Numbered from the stretch's first letter, positions 1 through 8,681 are shown. The stretch: DNA of 64,000 bases from Bacteroidales bacterium (GCA_012729335.1 JAAYDJ010000021.1:1-64000); one strand, 5' to 3'. Notes: generated from the sequence alone by a model not told the origin. Numbers and translations are program-made.

Positions 1-2
1 AC

Positions 3-371
3 GACAACAACTATCTGGCCAACAACGCCCTGCTGAAAGCCTATGCCGACAGCCACTGGTCAGAAGCCAACCGCGACATCTACGCCCTGTGGCCCCGCCT
101 TTCCTATAAATGGGAAAACAACAACCTGGTCCGCAATACCTGGTATATGCAGGACGGAACCTTCCTGAGACTGAAATCGGCGGAGCTGGGCTACTCCCTC
201 CCCGAAAAACTCTACAACCGGTTCGGCATCGACTACATGAGGCTTTATGCCAGCGGAACCAACCTGCTGACATTCAGTAAATTTAAACTCTGGGATCCCG
301 AAATGGGAGGCAATGGCCTCGGCTATCCGGTACAGCGGGTGTTGAACATCGGCTTGCAAGTTTCATTCTAA
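3..371 (+). CDS. SusC/RagA-family TonB-linked outer membrane protein, C-terminal fragment
   Basis: This is the last 122 codons of a gene that begins upstream of the window. The sequence reads as the end of a SusC-type beta barrel: a LRLKSAELGYSLP strand, a LRLYASGTNLLTFSKF-like strand (here MRLYASGTNLLTFS), the conserved DPEMGG turn, and a final strand ending in phenylalanine (NIGLQVSF), as outer-membrane barrels do. SusC proteins import oligosaccharides or peptides through the outer membrane with TonB energy and work with the SusD lipoprotein encoded 12 bp downstream. The substrate cannot be told because the N-terminal and plug regions are missing. Confidence 0.93.
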   Translation, partial: DNNYLANNALLKAYADSHWSEANRDIYALWPRLSYKWENNNLVRNTWYMQDGTFLRLKSAELGYSLPEKLYNRFGIDYMRLYASGTNLLTFSKFKLWDPEMGGNGLGYPVQRVLNIGLQVSF

Positions 372-383
372 AATGCGACAACT

Positions 384-2264
384 ATGAAAAGTACATTGAA
401 GATATTTCTGACCATCCTCCTTGCCGGAACGATCGCAGCCTGCGATTATCTCGATGTGGTGCCCGACAACGTGGCCGTGATCGAGAATGCCTTTTCCGAC
501 AAGTACAACGCCGAGAAATTCCTGGCCACCTGCTACTCGTATATTCCCAACTTCGGCGATCCGTGGATCAATCCGGGACTCCTTTCAGGGGATGAGGTAT
601 GGTTCAACGAAGAGATCATGGACAACTCCAACACAGCGGCCATGATTGCCAAAGGGGAACAGAACGCCCTTGATCCCTTTCTCAATTTCTGGGATGGCGG
701 CCAGCGCGGAAAGAACATGTACATCGGAATCCGTGACTGCAACATCTTCCTGGAGGAGATCAAGCGGGTGGGTGACATGTCGGAAACCGAAAAGAAGAAA
801 TGGATCGCCGAAGTGAAATTCATGAAGGCTTATTACCATTTCTGGCTCTTCAAGAGTTACGGGCCCATTCCGATCGTTGACCAGAACCTGCCCATTTATG
901 TTTCGACGGAAGAGGTGAAGATTTACCGCGATCCGGTCGACAGTGTGGTGAATTATATTGTGAAGCTGATTGATGAGGCGATTCCCGATTTGCCGTTGAT
1001 GTTGCTCAGTGAGGCCACCGACATGGGGCGGATCACCAAGCCGATCGCCACGGCCATCAAGGCGAGGGTTCTGGCCACGGCCGCCAGTCCGCTATTCAAT
1101 GGCAATCCCGATTTTACCAGCCTTACCGACAACCGGGGAGTGAAGCTCTTTCCGGCGACCTACGATGCCGGCAAGTGGCAGAAGGCAGCCGATGCCGCTA
1201 AAATAGCGATTGAAACGGCTGAACTGGCCAATTTCAGTTTGGTGAACGAATACACCACCAAGTACACCCATTCCCCGGCCATGTTGCGGGAGCTGATGCT
1301 CCGCTCCATTGTGACCACAAAGGGGAATTCCGAGGTGATCTGGGGATGTACCAACTTTCCCTTCAGCCATACCTATCAGCGGATGCTTCAGCCGCTTATG
1401 ATCACGGTCACCGACGCCAACCCGGTGAGCCAGTTTTATGCCGCGACCATGCGGATGGCCGAACTCTATTACACCAAAAACGGCGTTCCCATTGATGAGG
1501 ATGTGGACTTCCCCTTTGAGGACCGTTTTACGTTGCGGACGGCCGTGACATCAGAAAGCGATTATGTCCGTTCAGGAGAGACCACGGCCCGGCTTCATTT
1601 CGACCGGGAAGCCCGTTTCTATGCCTCCATCGCCTTCGACCGCGGCACCTATGTTCTGGAACCCACCTATTACTATGTACAGTGCAGGGCGGGTGAACTG
1701 GCCACCAAACGCAACAAGGGCGAATTCTCCGTGACCGGATACTGGCCCAAAAAGCTGATCAGCCCGCGTAACGGCTTCTCGGGGAACTCCTATGAAATCG
1801 ACTACAGCTTCCCCTTCCCGATCATCCGTCTGGCCGACCTCTATCTGCTTTATGCCGAAGCCCTCAACGAGGTGAAGGCCGCCCCCGATGCCGAGGTGTA
1901 TGAATACATTGACAGGATCAGGGAACGGGCCGGCCTCCCCGGTGTGGTGGAGAGCTGGGCTGCCCATTCCAAAATTCCCGACAAACCCGCTAAAAAAGAG
2001 GGAATGCGGAAAATCATCCAGCAGGAACGCATGATCGAACTCTCCTTTGAGGGGCAGCGCTTCTGGGATCTCCGCAGGTGGAAACTGTCCCTCGATTATA
2101 TGAACCGGCCTATCAGGGGTTGGGATATCAGCGGCCGCGGACTGAACTTTTACAACGTGACTACCGTATATTCTCCCAGATTTGAGTTCAAGGACTACTT
2201 CTGGCCCATCAGGGAAAATGAACGGATCAACAATCCCAATCTGGTACAGAACCTGGGGTGGTAA
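384..2264 (+). CDS. SusD/RagB-family surface lipoprotein
   Basis: The 626-residue protein starts with a lipoprotein signal ending TIAAC (Cys20), followed by acidic residues (DYLD) typical of Bacteroidota surface lipoproteins. The helical SusD body is recognisable, with the late signature region ADLYLLYAEALNEV, the RIRERAGLPGV helix, and the closing block IIQQERMIELSFEGQRFWDLRRWK. At 626 residues it is at the upper end of the family. SusD proteins form the lid of the SusC channel and bind the incoming glycan. It lies 12 bp after SusC and 21 bp before the next lipoprotein, so the four genes at 3-5093 look like one operon. Confidence 0.95.
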   Translation: MKSTLKIFLTILLAGTIAACDYLDVVPDNVAVIENAFSDKYNAEKFLATCYSYIPNFGDPWINPGLLSGDEVWFNEEIMDNSNTAAMIAKGEQNALDPFLNFWDGGQRGKNMYIGIRDCNIFLEEIKRVGDMSETEKKKWIAEVKFMKAYYHFWLFKSYGPIPIVDQNLPIYVSTEEVKIYRDPVDSVVNYIVKLIDEAIPDLPLMLLSEATDMGRITKPIATAIKARVLATAASPLFNGNPDFTSLTDNRGVKLFPATYDAGKWQKAADAAKIAIETAELANFSLVNEYTTKYTHSPAMLRELMLRSIVTTKGNSEVIWGCTNFPFSHTYQRMLQPLMITVTDANPVSQFYAATMRMAELYYTKNGVPIDEDVDFPFEDRFTLRTAVTSESDYVRSGETTARLHFDREARFYASIAFDRGTYVLEPTYYYVQCRAGELATKRNKGEFSVTGYWPKKLISPRNGFSGNSYEIDYSFPFPIIRLADLYLLYAEALNEVKAAPDAEVYEYIDRIRERAGLPGVVESWAAHSKIPDKPAKKEGMRKIIQQERMIELSFEGQRFWDLRRWKLSLDYMNRPIRGWDISGRGLNFYNVTTVYSPRFEFKDYFWPIRENERINNPNLVQNLGW

Positions 2265-2285
2265 ATCTTGCTGAACATTTAAAAG

Positions 2286-3464
2286 ATGAGAATTATGAAT
2301 AAATATCGCATATTGCAAGCATTGCTGGTCACCTCGCTGATCTTCACCCTGGGATGCGAGGAGATCGTCAGGGAACCTCTATCCAAGGATGGCACTCCTC
2401 CCGGGCCGGTGACCGCGCCGGCTGTGAAGAACATTCCCGGAGGGGCCCTCATCACCTACCAGCTTCCCAATGAGACCGACCTGCTTTATGTAAAGGCAGA
2501 ATATGAGCTCTCCAATGGCGTGAAAGTGGAAACCAAAAGTTCCATCTATACCAATTCGGTGAAGGTGGAAGGATTTGGCGACACCAAAGAAAGGGAAGTG
2601 AAACTTTACGCTGTAGACCGGAGTGAGAATGTCTCCAGTCCCATTACAGTCAAGGTGCAGCCGCAGACCCCGCCGGTCCATGCCGTGAAAAACACCATGT
2701 CGATCATTCCTGATTTCGGGGGAGCCCAGTATACCTGGACCAACGAAACCAATGCGGCCCTGGCCTTCATCGTCCTCACCCAGGACTCCACCGGAGCCCT
2801 CAATCCCGTGGAAACGGTTTACACCAGCGTGACTGACGGAAAATACACGGTCAGGGGTTTCCAACCGGAAGAGAAGATCTTTGGGATCGTTATCCGTGAC
2901 CGGTGGGACAACTTCTCGGACACTGTAAAAGTGGCCATGACCCCGATGTTTGAGGAAAAACTCGATAAGTCGAAGTTTGATGACATCGTGCTTCCTGGCG
3001 ATACCGACATGAACGGCTGGGAAGGGCGTTCCTACTACATCTTTGACGACGACATCAACACCTTCAACCACTCACTGGCCGGCACCGGGTGGCCGCAGTA
3101 CTTCACCCTCGACCTGGGGGTGACGGCCCGCCTGAGCCGCGTCATTGTTACCCAGCGTCAGGGATTCCCCTACTCCCATGGTAACCCGAGGTTGCTGGAA
3201 GTGTGGGGTATCGCCACCACCCCACCGGCCGACGGGAGCTGGGAGGGATGGACCAAAATACGGGACTGCGTGGCCACCCGGCCCACCCTCATGGGCGGCA
3301 CCGCCGATGAAGATACTGAACACCTTAAAAACGGAGACGAATACGCCTTTACCCTTGAAGACCCACCGGTCAGGTACATCCGGTTCCTGGTCAACGAAAC
3401 CTGGGGAGTCACCGGGTTTATCCATGTGGCTGAAGTGACCTTTTACGGACAGGTGATCCAATGA
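2286..3464 (+). CDS. PUL lipoprotein with DUF4959-like N-terminus and C-terminal discoidin-like (DUF5000-type) domain
   Basis: The 392-residue product has a lipobox FTLGC (Cys24) followed by EE, which suggests surface display. Residues about 35-125 resemble the Ig-like DUF4959 domain (opening PPGPVTAPAV, then an LPNETDLLYVKAEY strand). The middle is a second beta domain. The last 150 residues form an F5/8 type C-like jelly roll (DITFFDDD-type start, FTLDLGVTARLSRVIV, closing VAEVTFYGQ). Such proteins accompany SusCD pairs and are thought to bind glycan at the cell surface; no catalytic motif is visible. ATG at 2286 is used; a second ATG nine bases on (2295) is equally possible. Confidence 0.85.
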   Translation: MRIMNKYRILQALLVTSLIFTLGCEEIVREPLSKDGTPPGPVTAPAVKNIPGGALITYQLPNETDLLYVKAEYELSNGVKVETKSSIYTNSVKVEGFGDTKEREVKLYAVDRSENVSSPITVKVQPQTPPVHAVKNTMSIIPDFGGAQYTWTNETNAALAFIVLTQDSTGALNPVETVYTSVTDGKYTVRGFQPEEKIFGIVIRDRWDNFSDTVKVAMTPMFEEKLDKSKFDDIVLPGDTDMNGWEGRSYYIFDDDINTFNHSLAGTGWPQYFTLDLGVTARLSRVIVTQRQGFPYSHGNPRLLEVWGIATTPPADGSWEGWTKIRDCVATRPTLMGGTADEDTEHLKNGDEYAFTLEDPPVRYIRFLVNETWGVTGFIHVAEVTFYGQVIQ

Positions 3465-3488
3465 TTTTAAACTTTAAACTGTAACAAG

Positions 3489-5093
3489 ATGAAGATAGCA
3501 ATAAAAACGACCCTGTTTCTGGTCCTGATCGCCTGGGTATTCACGGCGTGCCAGGAAATGGAGGATATCCATGCCGATTTCATCAAGGGAGGTGAAAAAA
3601 TCTACGCCACCGTTCCTGATACGGTTCAGACGATGCCGGGTAACAAAAGACTGCAGCTCAAGTGGCTGGTCCACAACGGCGCCCACATCAAAAAGAGCGT
3701 GGTGGAATGGACCGACAACGGCCAGGATTTTACCAAATCTGTCGATGTCTCCCTTAATGCTCCCCTTGACTCAGTCATGATCATGCTTGACAACCTGGAG
3801 GAGAAGTCTTATCTTTTTAAAACCTACAACATCGACAAGGACGGCAACCGCTCGATAAAAGTGCAGACCACCGGGCTTGTATTCGGGGATATTTACCAGT
3901 CCACGATCACCAACCGTATCATCACCTCCATCGTGGGAGGCGGAACGGTGGATTCCGTCGTGGTCAACTGGCGTCTCCCCAATGATGGAAACACCGGTGT
4001 GGAGCTCAGCTACAAGAGCCGCACGGGGGAAATGGTGAAGAAATGGGTGACCCCTGCTGATACCAGGACGGTCCTCCGCAACTGGGAATCGCTGGGAAGC
4101 ATGAGCTACAAATCGTATTACATTCCCGCGCCCACGGCTATCGACACCTTTGTCACCGAAACGGCCGAGGTGATGCTGCCCATTTTCATCGAGTTCAAGG
4201 GAGTGAAGCTGGACAAGACCAACTGGGTGATCAAGGATTTCTCGACGGAAGAGCCGGCCGAAGGGGCTCCCAACGGGCTGGCCTCGGCGGCCATTGACGG
4301 GAAGCTGAACACCTTCTGGCACACCCAGTGGAGTGGTGGAAGCCCGGGCTATCCGCACCATTTCACCATTGACCTCAAGTCGATGGTCAAACTGAGCAAA
4401 ATGGAGGTGTTCCGCCGCCAGGGTGACGGACGGGGTCAGACCCAGTTTCAGATCCTCACCAGCCTCGACGGCACCAATTTCGTCAACCAGGGGACTTTTG
4501 ATTATGATCCTAATGTCAACAGTGCCTCCTACAACCTGGTGAACCTGCCCATGGCCCGCTATGTACGCTATGTCGCCACCAAGGGTTCCAATTTCTTCGC
4601 CTTCCTGGCCGAGATCGACCTCTACGGACAGGTGGCCACCCAGCTCAACCGCACCAACTGGAGCGTAGCCGCCTTCTCCTCGGAAGAACCCAAGGAAGCC
4701 ACCTGGGGACCCCCGATCCAGGGTCTGGTAGCCGCCGCCATCGATGGGGATCTGGGGACCTTCTGGCACTCCGCCTGGGACAAGTCACAACCCCCTTATC
4801 CGCACTACTTCACCATCGACATGAAGAAGAAAGTGCGGCTGATGGCCGTGGAATCCTTCCGCAGGCAGGGTAACGGCAACGGCCAGACCGAATACAAGAT
4901 CTACACGAGTAACGACGGGGTCACCTTCACCGACCAGGGAACCTTCGCCTTTAACTCGAAGATCAACGATGGTCAGGTCGCCACCATGACCAACCTCCCC
5001 GAGGCCCGTTACTTCAAGTATGAAGCCACCAAAGGCCCCAACCATTACGCCTTCCTGGCCGAAATCTACATCTACGGCGAGGAAATGGAATAA
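3489..5093 (+). CDS. PUL lipoprotein with DUF4998-like domain and two tandem discoidin (F5/8 type C) domains
   Basis: The 534-residue protein has a lipobox FTAC (Cys21). Residues about 25-215 match the DUF4998 pattern (GGEKIYATVPDTVQTMPGN opening, LKWLVHNGAHIKKSVVEW strands). Two discoidin domains follow at about 235-385 and 388-532. Each contains W-F/AAIDG-TFWH, PHHFTIDL or PHYFTIDM, a VFRRQG-type strand, a YTSNDGVTF-type strand, and a closing AFLAEI-YGQ/E block. The two copies are clearly an internal duplication. The role is probably carbohydrate binding at the surface beside SusCD; no enzyme domain is visible. It is the last gene of the operon and a terminator follows about 47 bp later. 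Confidence 0.87.
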   Translation: MKIAIKTTLFLVLIAWVFTACQEMEDIHADFIKGGEKIYATVPDTVQTMPGNKRLQLKWLVHNGAHIKKSVVEWTDNGQDFTKSVDVSLNAPLDSVMIMLDNLEEKSYLFKTYNIDKDGNRSIKVQTTGLVFGDIYQSTITNRIITSIVGGGTVDSVVVNWRLPNDGNTGVELSYKSRTGEMVKKWVTPADTRTVLRNWESLGSMSYKSYYIPAPTAIDTFVTETAEVMLPIFIEFKGVKLDKTNWVIKDFSTEEPAEGAPNGLASAAIDGKLNTFWHTQWSGGSPGYPHHFTIDLKSMVKLSKMEVFRRQGDGRGQTQFQILTSLDGTNFVNQGTFDYDPNVNSASYNLVNLPMARYVRYVATKGSNFFAFLAEIDLYGQVATQLNRTNWSVAAFSSEEPKEATWGPPIQGLVAAAIDGDLGTFWHSAWDKSQPPYPHYFTIDMKKKVRLMAVESFRRQGNGNGQTEYKIYTSNDGVTFTDQGTFAFNSKINDGQVATMTNLPEARYFKYEATKGPNHYAFLAEIYIYGEEME

Positions 5094-5139
5094 TAAAACA
5101 GCTTCCTGCCATCCCCGGATGGCAGGGTCGCAAGATGAC

Positions 5140-5180
5140 AAGGCCGGAGGAGTCAGCAAACTCCCCCGGCCTTTGTTTTG
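5140..5180 (+). terminator. Rho-independent terminator of the SusCD operon
   Basis: The arms at 5140-5153 and 5160-5173 pair over 14 bp with one A:C mismatch, around a 6-nt loop, followed by TGTTTTG. A second hairpin (5105-5126, arms CCTGCCATCC and GGATGGCAGG) lies just upstream. Confidence 0.8.
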
Positions 5181-5280
5181 TACCCCGATGCAGAAGCTGC
5201 CGGCAGACCATTCCAGTATACGGCAGCAAACGGATAGGGGATCATTTGTGGGCCGGGATGGTCAGCAGCATATTGACACT

Positions 5281-5490
5281 GCCAGCAGTGTAGCGGCAAG
5301 GTCAGCGGTTTACCGGCGCAGGTGTGATATCTGCACAGTCAGCAGCACACCGGTTTAGACCGTGGTGCACAGACATAGCTGTTGTGATTTCTACATGGTC
5401 AGCAGCACACCGGCATAGAATGTGATGCACCGGCATAGCCGGTGTTATATCTACACAGTCAGCAGCACACCGGCATGGTCAGTGGTGCAC
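5281..5490. repeat. 60-bp tandem repeat, about 3.5 copies, running into the 3' end of the NupG-like gene
   Basis: Copies start at 5341, 5401 and 5461 with AGCAGCACACCGG in exact 60-bp register. The copy at 5281-5340 is degenerate in its first half but conserved in its second (GATATCTGCACAGTC). One unit contains a short palindrome, CACCGGC-ATA-GCCGGTG, at 5428-5444. The last, partial copy covers the stop codon and the final histidines of the minus-strand transporter. The units have no unique spacers, so this is not a CRISPR array. Confidence 0.85.
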
Positions 5491-6729
5491 GTTTTCCACC
5501 TCCGCGGGGTTGTGCTTATGACGGAAAAGAAAAACGAAGAGGATGGCCACCACCAGGGAATAGAGGGCGAAAGCAATCCAGATTTCCTTCCACATGAAAT
5601 GTTCTCCGTCGGTGAAGTAGCGGTCGATGACGATCCCGCTGACGCGGCTTCCGAGCAGGGCCCCGAAGCCGTTGGTCATCATCATGAAGAGCCCCTGGGC
5701 ACTGGCCCTGATGGCCGGAATGCTCTGGGTTTCCACAAAGATGGACCCCGAGATGTTGAAAAAATCGAAGGCCATGCCATAGATGATACAGGAAAGGATG
5801 ATCATCCAGAGCCCGCCGGCCGGGTCGCCATAGGCGAAAAGCCCGAAACGGAGCACCCAGGCCACCATACTCAGGAGCATGACGTTTTTGATGCCGTACT
5901 TCCGGAGGAAGAAGGGGATGGTCAGAATAAAGAGGGTTTCGGAGATTTGTGAGATCGACATGATAATGGCCGGATACTTGACGGCGATCAGATCCTTGAA
6001 TTCGGGAACTTTGGCGAAGTCATGGAGGAAAGTGTCGCCATAGGCGTTGGTCAGCTGGAGGGCGGCCCCCAGGAGCATCGCAAAGAGAAAGAAGGAGGCC
6101 ATCTTGCGGTTTTTGAAGAGGGCAAAGGCGTTGAGGCCCAAGGCGCTGACCAGGTCGGGTTTGTGCCCCTTGCCCATGGGAAGGCATCTGGGCAACGTAA
6201 AGGCATAGGCCCCCAGAACGAAGGAAGCCCCGGCAGCGATGTAAAACTGCCCGGCCGACTTCTCCAAACCAGCCAGGCTCACCACCCACAACGCCACAAT
6301 AAAACCGACAGTCCCCCACACCCGGATGGGCGGATAACTCTGAACGATACTGTACTGATTCATTTTCAGGGAGTTGTAGGCAATGGTGATCGACAAACCA
6401 ATGGTCGGCATATAAAACATCATGGTCAGCAGCATCACCCAGAAAAAGAGATGGGGATCGCCTATAGCAGGCAGGGTCAGCAACAACAACCCCCCTGCAA
6501 AGTGAAAAATAGCATAAAGCCGCTCGGCATTGATCCATTTGTCGGCCAGGATTCCCGCAATAGCCGGCATGAAAAGGGAGGCAATCCCCATCGTCGAAAA
6601 TATGGCCCCGAAATCGGTCCCCGTCCATTTCTTGGTCTGAAACCAAAAAGCACCGATGGTCAAAAGCCATGAACCCCAGATGAAAAACTGCAGGAAGTTC
6701 ATGACGGTTAAGCGAAGTTTGATATTCAT
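5479..6729 (-). CDS. nupG: NupG-like nucleoside:H+ symporter (MFS)
   Basis: The 416-residue protein has about 12 hydrophobic segments and begins MNIKLRLTVMNFLQFFIWGSW, a start shared with the nucleoside:proton symporter family (NupG/XapB). Further family features are the ADKWINAERL loop after the second helix, the SYPPIRVWGTVGFI segment, and the C-terminal G-L-FMMMTNGFGALLGS helix. It would take nucleosides up across the inner membrane. The start codon adjoins the palindromic repeat at 6725-7000, and the last codons (VHH-stop) lie inside the 60-bp tandem repeat. The exact substrate is inferred from the family. Confidence 0.85.
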   Translation of the reverse strand: MNIKLRLTVMNFLQFFIWGSWLLTIGAFWFQTKKWTGTDFGAIFSTMGIASLFMPAIAGILADKWINAERLYAIFHFAGGLLLLTLPAIGDPHLFFWVMLLTMMFYMPTIGLSITIAYNSLKMNQYSIVQSYPPIRVWGTVGFIVALWVVSLAGLEKSAGQFYIAAGASFVLGAYAFTLPRCLPMGKGHKPDLVSALGLNAFALFKNRKMASFFLFAMLLGAALQLTNAYGDTFLHDFAKVPEFKDLIAVKYPAIIMSISQISETLFILTIPFFLRKYGIKNVMLLSMVAWVLRFGLFAYGDPAGGLWMIILSCIIYGMAFDFFNISGSIFVETQSIPAIRASAQGLFMMMTNGFGALLGSRVSGIVIDRYFTDGEHFMWKEIWIAFALYSLVVAILFVFLFRHKHNPAEVENVHH

Positions 6730-7000
6730 TTGGGTAGATGTAAATTAATGTATTGTGCTTCAGTTACATATCGATATATGGCCCCTGACGGCTCTTCACG
6801 CCCACGGAAGTCGCATGGGGCAAATATCCATCTCCTTTTGTGGTCGGAGCACCATGCGACTTTCATTAGTATATATGTTTGTTAATAACTTGTTCTTCAA
6901 TTATATAACAAGGTGAAGCAAGTTTAGTGCTTCACGCCCACGGAAGTCGCATGGGGCAAATATCCATCTCTTATTGTGTTCGGAGCACCATGCGACTTTC
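6725..7000. repeat. Palindromic repeat, two units of about 137 bp (locus 1)
   Basis: Each unit on the plus strand is a 68-69-nt AT-rich segment beginning TTCATT, then a 68-nt palindromic segment beginning CTTCACGCCC. The palindromes have arms AGTCGCATGG and CCATGCGACT at 6809-6818/6852-6861 and at 6945-6954/6988-6997. The first AT-rich segment (6725-6793) is the most diverged but keeps the 69-nt length and TTAATG...CTTCAGTT. The same unit recurs at 32901-33207. The repeat occupies most of the gap between the NupG-like gene and the DUF151 gene; 7001-7134 shows nothing further. Confidence 0.88.
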
Positions 7001-7134
7001 ATTTGATAAAACTATTGCGTTGTAAAGGTTTATACCCTGAAGCAGATGCCCTATCCATGTGGATGACCATGAGGGTGGGTTCGAAAAGGAGACATGGGTA
7101 TTTCATCACGGTCACAAAAGGCAGCATGAAAGGA

Positions 7135-7722
7135 TCACTTTCTTTTTCTGATTTCATCCCTGATCTGGGAGGCCTTTTCGTAATCTTCATTCCGGATGGC
7201 CTCATCGAGTTCGCTCTGGAGGTCGGCCAGGGTGTACTTGGCATATGGAGAGCGGCTTTGCGGGCGGGTTTCCTCACCAGGAGCTTCCTGGCGGGAAGGA
7301 GTTTCCTCGTTCATCTCCAACACAATGCCAGCCTTGTGTAAGATCTCTTCGGTGGTATAGATGGGGCATCTGAACCGCAGGGCCAGGGCAATGGCGTCGG
7401 AAGTACGCGAATCGATCCGCACCTCCCGGCCATTCATCTCACACAACAATTCCGAGAAGAAGATCCCCTCTTCGAGTTTGTGGATGGTGACCTCCAGTAA
7501 TGCAATGTCGAACGCCAGGGCGAGGTTTTTTATCAGGTCATGGGTGAGTGGGCGCGGAGGCTTCAGCCCTTCAAGCTGAATGGCGATGGCTTGCGCTTCC
7601 ACGGGACCAATGATAATGGGAATACGGCGGTCCCCGTTTTCCTCGGCCAGAACCAGTGCATAGGCCCCGGACTGGGTCTGACTCACCGATAAACCAAGGA
7701 TGTTTAACCTGATCTTATGCAT
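7135..7722 (-). CDS. Bifunctional nuclease family protein (DUF151) with C-terminal UVR motif
   Basis: Residues 1-140 of 195 form a DUF151/BFN domain: opening LNILGLSVSQTQSGAYALVLAE, then R-IPIIIGPVEAQAIAIQLEG, PRPLTHDL and SRTSDAIALALR, all family signatures. A proline- and glutamate-rich linker leads to a UvrB/UvrC-type helical hairpin at about 160-195 (ADLQSELDEAIRNEDYEKASQIRDEI). This two-domain form is common in Bacteroidota. Nuclease activity has been reported for plant and some bacterial members, but the in vivo role is unknown. It is transcribed away from rplU across a 251-bp gap. Confidence 0.9.
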   Translation of the reverse strand: MHKIRLNILGLSVSQTQSGAYALVLAEENGDRRIPIIIGPVEAQAIAIQLEGLKPPRPLTHDLIKNLALAFDIALLEVTIHKLEEGIFFSELLCEMNGREVRIDSRTSDAIALALRFRCPIYTTEEILHKAGIVLEMNEETPSRQEAPGEETRPQSRSPYAKYTLADLQSELDEAIRNEDYEKASQIRDEIRKRK

Positions 7723-7855
7723 GATGTAATGGCCGTGTTAATGTTTATTCCGGACTTTTCATCCGGGATATTGCCGGGAATACCCCATCAAAACGGCCAT
7801 AAATTTAATCTAAAATATCATGATGCCGAAAAAATGGAGGAAAAGAGGGAAATTA

Positions 7856-7886
7856 TTTGGCTTTCACATGAAAATAACTACTTTTG
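7856..7886 (+). promoter_or_regulatory. Bacteroidota-type promoter for rplU-rpmA
   Basis: TTTG at 7856-7859, a 19-bp spacer and TACTTTTG at 7879-7886 match the Bacteroidota consensus (TTTG, 19-21 bp, TAnnTTTG). Transcription would start near 7893, leaving a leader of about 80 nt. Confidence 0.7.
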
Positions 7887-7906
7887 CAGTCCCAAATTTG
7901 GCTTGT

Positions 7907-7948
7907 TCAGGCCGGGTAAAGTGAAACACGCGAGGTGTTTCCGCCTGA
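7907..7948 (+). promoter_or_regulatory. Structured 5' leader of rplU-rpmA
   Basis: Within the predicted untranslated leader, GAAACAC (7923-7929) pairs perfectly with GTGTTTC (7935-7941) around a 5-nt loop. An outer helix can form between TCAGG (7907-7911) and CCTGA (7944-7948). The nested helices upstream of a ribosomal protein operon suggest an autoregulatory leader; this is inference. Confidence 0.4.
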
Positions 7949-7973
7949 CGGGCATAACTTTTAAAAAGGTGTT

Positions 7974-8285
7974 ATGTACGCTGTAGTAGAAATTGCGGGT
8001 CAGCAATTTAAAGTGGAAAAAGAGAAGAAAATCTTTGTTCACCGGTTGACCGCCGGTGAAGGTGAAACGGTGGAGTTCAGCAAAGTGCTGCTGATCGACC
8101 ATGATGGAGAAGTAAAAGTCGGCACGCCGGTCGTTGAGGGCGCCAAAGTGACTGCGAAGGTCGTGGCGCATACCAGAGGCGAAAAAGTGCTGGTATTCAA
8201 AAAGAAAAGAAGAAAAAGCTACCAGAAGATGAATGGTCACCGCCAGTCATTTACCCAGGTACTGATCGAAGGAATTGAAGGATAA
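7974..8285 (+). CDS. rplU: 50S ribosomal protein bL21
   Basis: The 103-residue protein has the full bL21 pattern: [25 protein letters not shown], the [17 protein letters not shown] middle, and the basic tail [23 protein letters not shown] that contacts 23S rRNA. Its length is normal. It is followed after 15 bp by rpmA, the usual pair, under the promoter at 7856-7886. Confidence 0.98.
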   Translation: MYAVVEIAGQQFKVEKEKKIFVHRLTAGEGETVEFSKVLLIDHDGEVKVGTPVVEGAKVTAKVVAHTRGEKVLVFKKKRRKSYQKMNGHRQSFTQVLIEGIEG

Positions 8286-8300
8286 TTAAAAAAAGGAACC

Positions 8301-8588
8301 ATGGCTCATAAGAAAGGTGTAGGTAGTTCGAAAAACGGACGCGAATCAGAAAGCAAACGACTGGGAGTTAAGATCTTCGGAGGTCAGTTTGCCAAGGCAG
8401 GCAATATTCTTGTCCGCCAGCGTGGTACAAAGCATCATCCGGGTTCCAATGTCGGCATTGGCAAGGACCATACCCTCTTCGCCCTGATCGACGGAACGGT
8501 GGCTTTCAGCAAGAAACAGAACAACAGGTCTTACGTATCGGTGGAACCCCTGGTGGAAGTTGTCGAAGCCCCGGCTTCACAGAACTGA
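8301..8588 (+). CDS. rpmA: 50S ribosomal protein bL27
   Basis: The 95-residue protein begins [24 protein letters not shown], the conserved N-terminus that reaches the peptidyl transferase centre. It continues with the family block [27 protein letters not shown]. There is no N-terminal extension of the Firmicutes type that needs cleavage. It is the second gene of the rplU operon and is followed by a strong terminator. Confidence 0.98.
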   Translation: MAHKKGVGSSKNGRESESKRLGVKIFGGQFAKAGNILVRQRGTKHHPGSNVGIGKDHTLFALIDGTVAFSKKQNNRSYVSVEPLVEVVEAPASQN

Positions 8589-8612
8589 TGCGGAGTTTGC
8601 CCGCAAGGGTTG

Positions 8613-8650
8613 AAAGAGGCTTTCCCGTGACCGGGAAAGCCTCTTTTTTT
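8613..8650 (+). terminator. Rho-independent terminator of rplU-rpmA
   Basis: Arms AAAGAGGCTTTCCC (8613-8626) and GGGAAAGCCTCTTT (8633-8646) pair without mismatch around a short loop and run into seven T residues. Confidence 0.9.
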
Positions 8651-8673
8651 ATCAGGGATTTTCTATGTTTTGT

Positions 8674-8681
8674 TACTTTTG
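8674..8681 (+). promoter_or_regulatory. Candidate -7 box for serS
   Basis: TACTTTTG fits TAnnTTTG and ends 24 bp before the serS start. No clear TTTG -33 box is present at 19-21 bp upstream, so only half of the promoter is supported. Confidence 0.45.

Noticed and set aside
5281-5490. Possible CRISPR array
   Set aside because: Units are contiguous with no unique spacers of constant length, and no cas genes are present; the same holds for 25501-25602.
5422-5952. A 176-codon plus-strand frame over the 60-bp repeat and the NupG-like gene
   Set aside because: It starts in repeat sequence and then runs antisense to a well-supported transporter; the product is an acidic, histidine-rich shadow with no family features.
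7717-7986. An 89-codon plus-strand frame between the DUF151 gene and rplU
   Set aside because: It spans the rplU promoter and structured leader and has no recognisable protein features.
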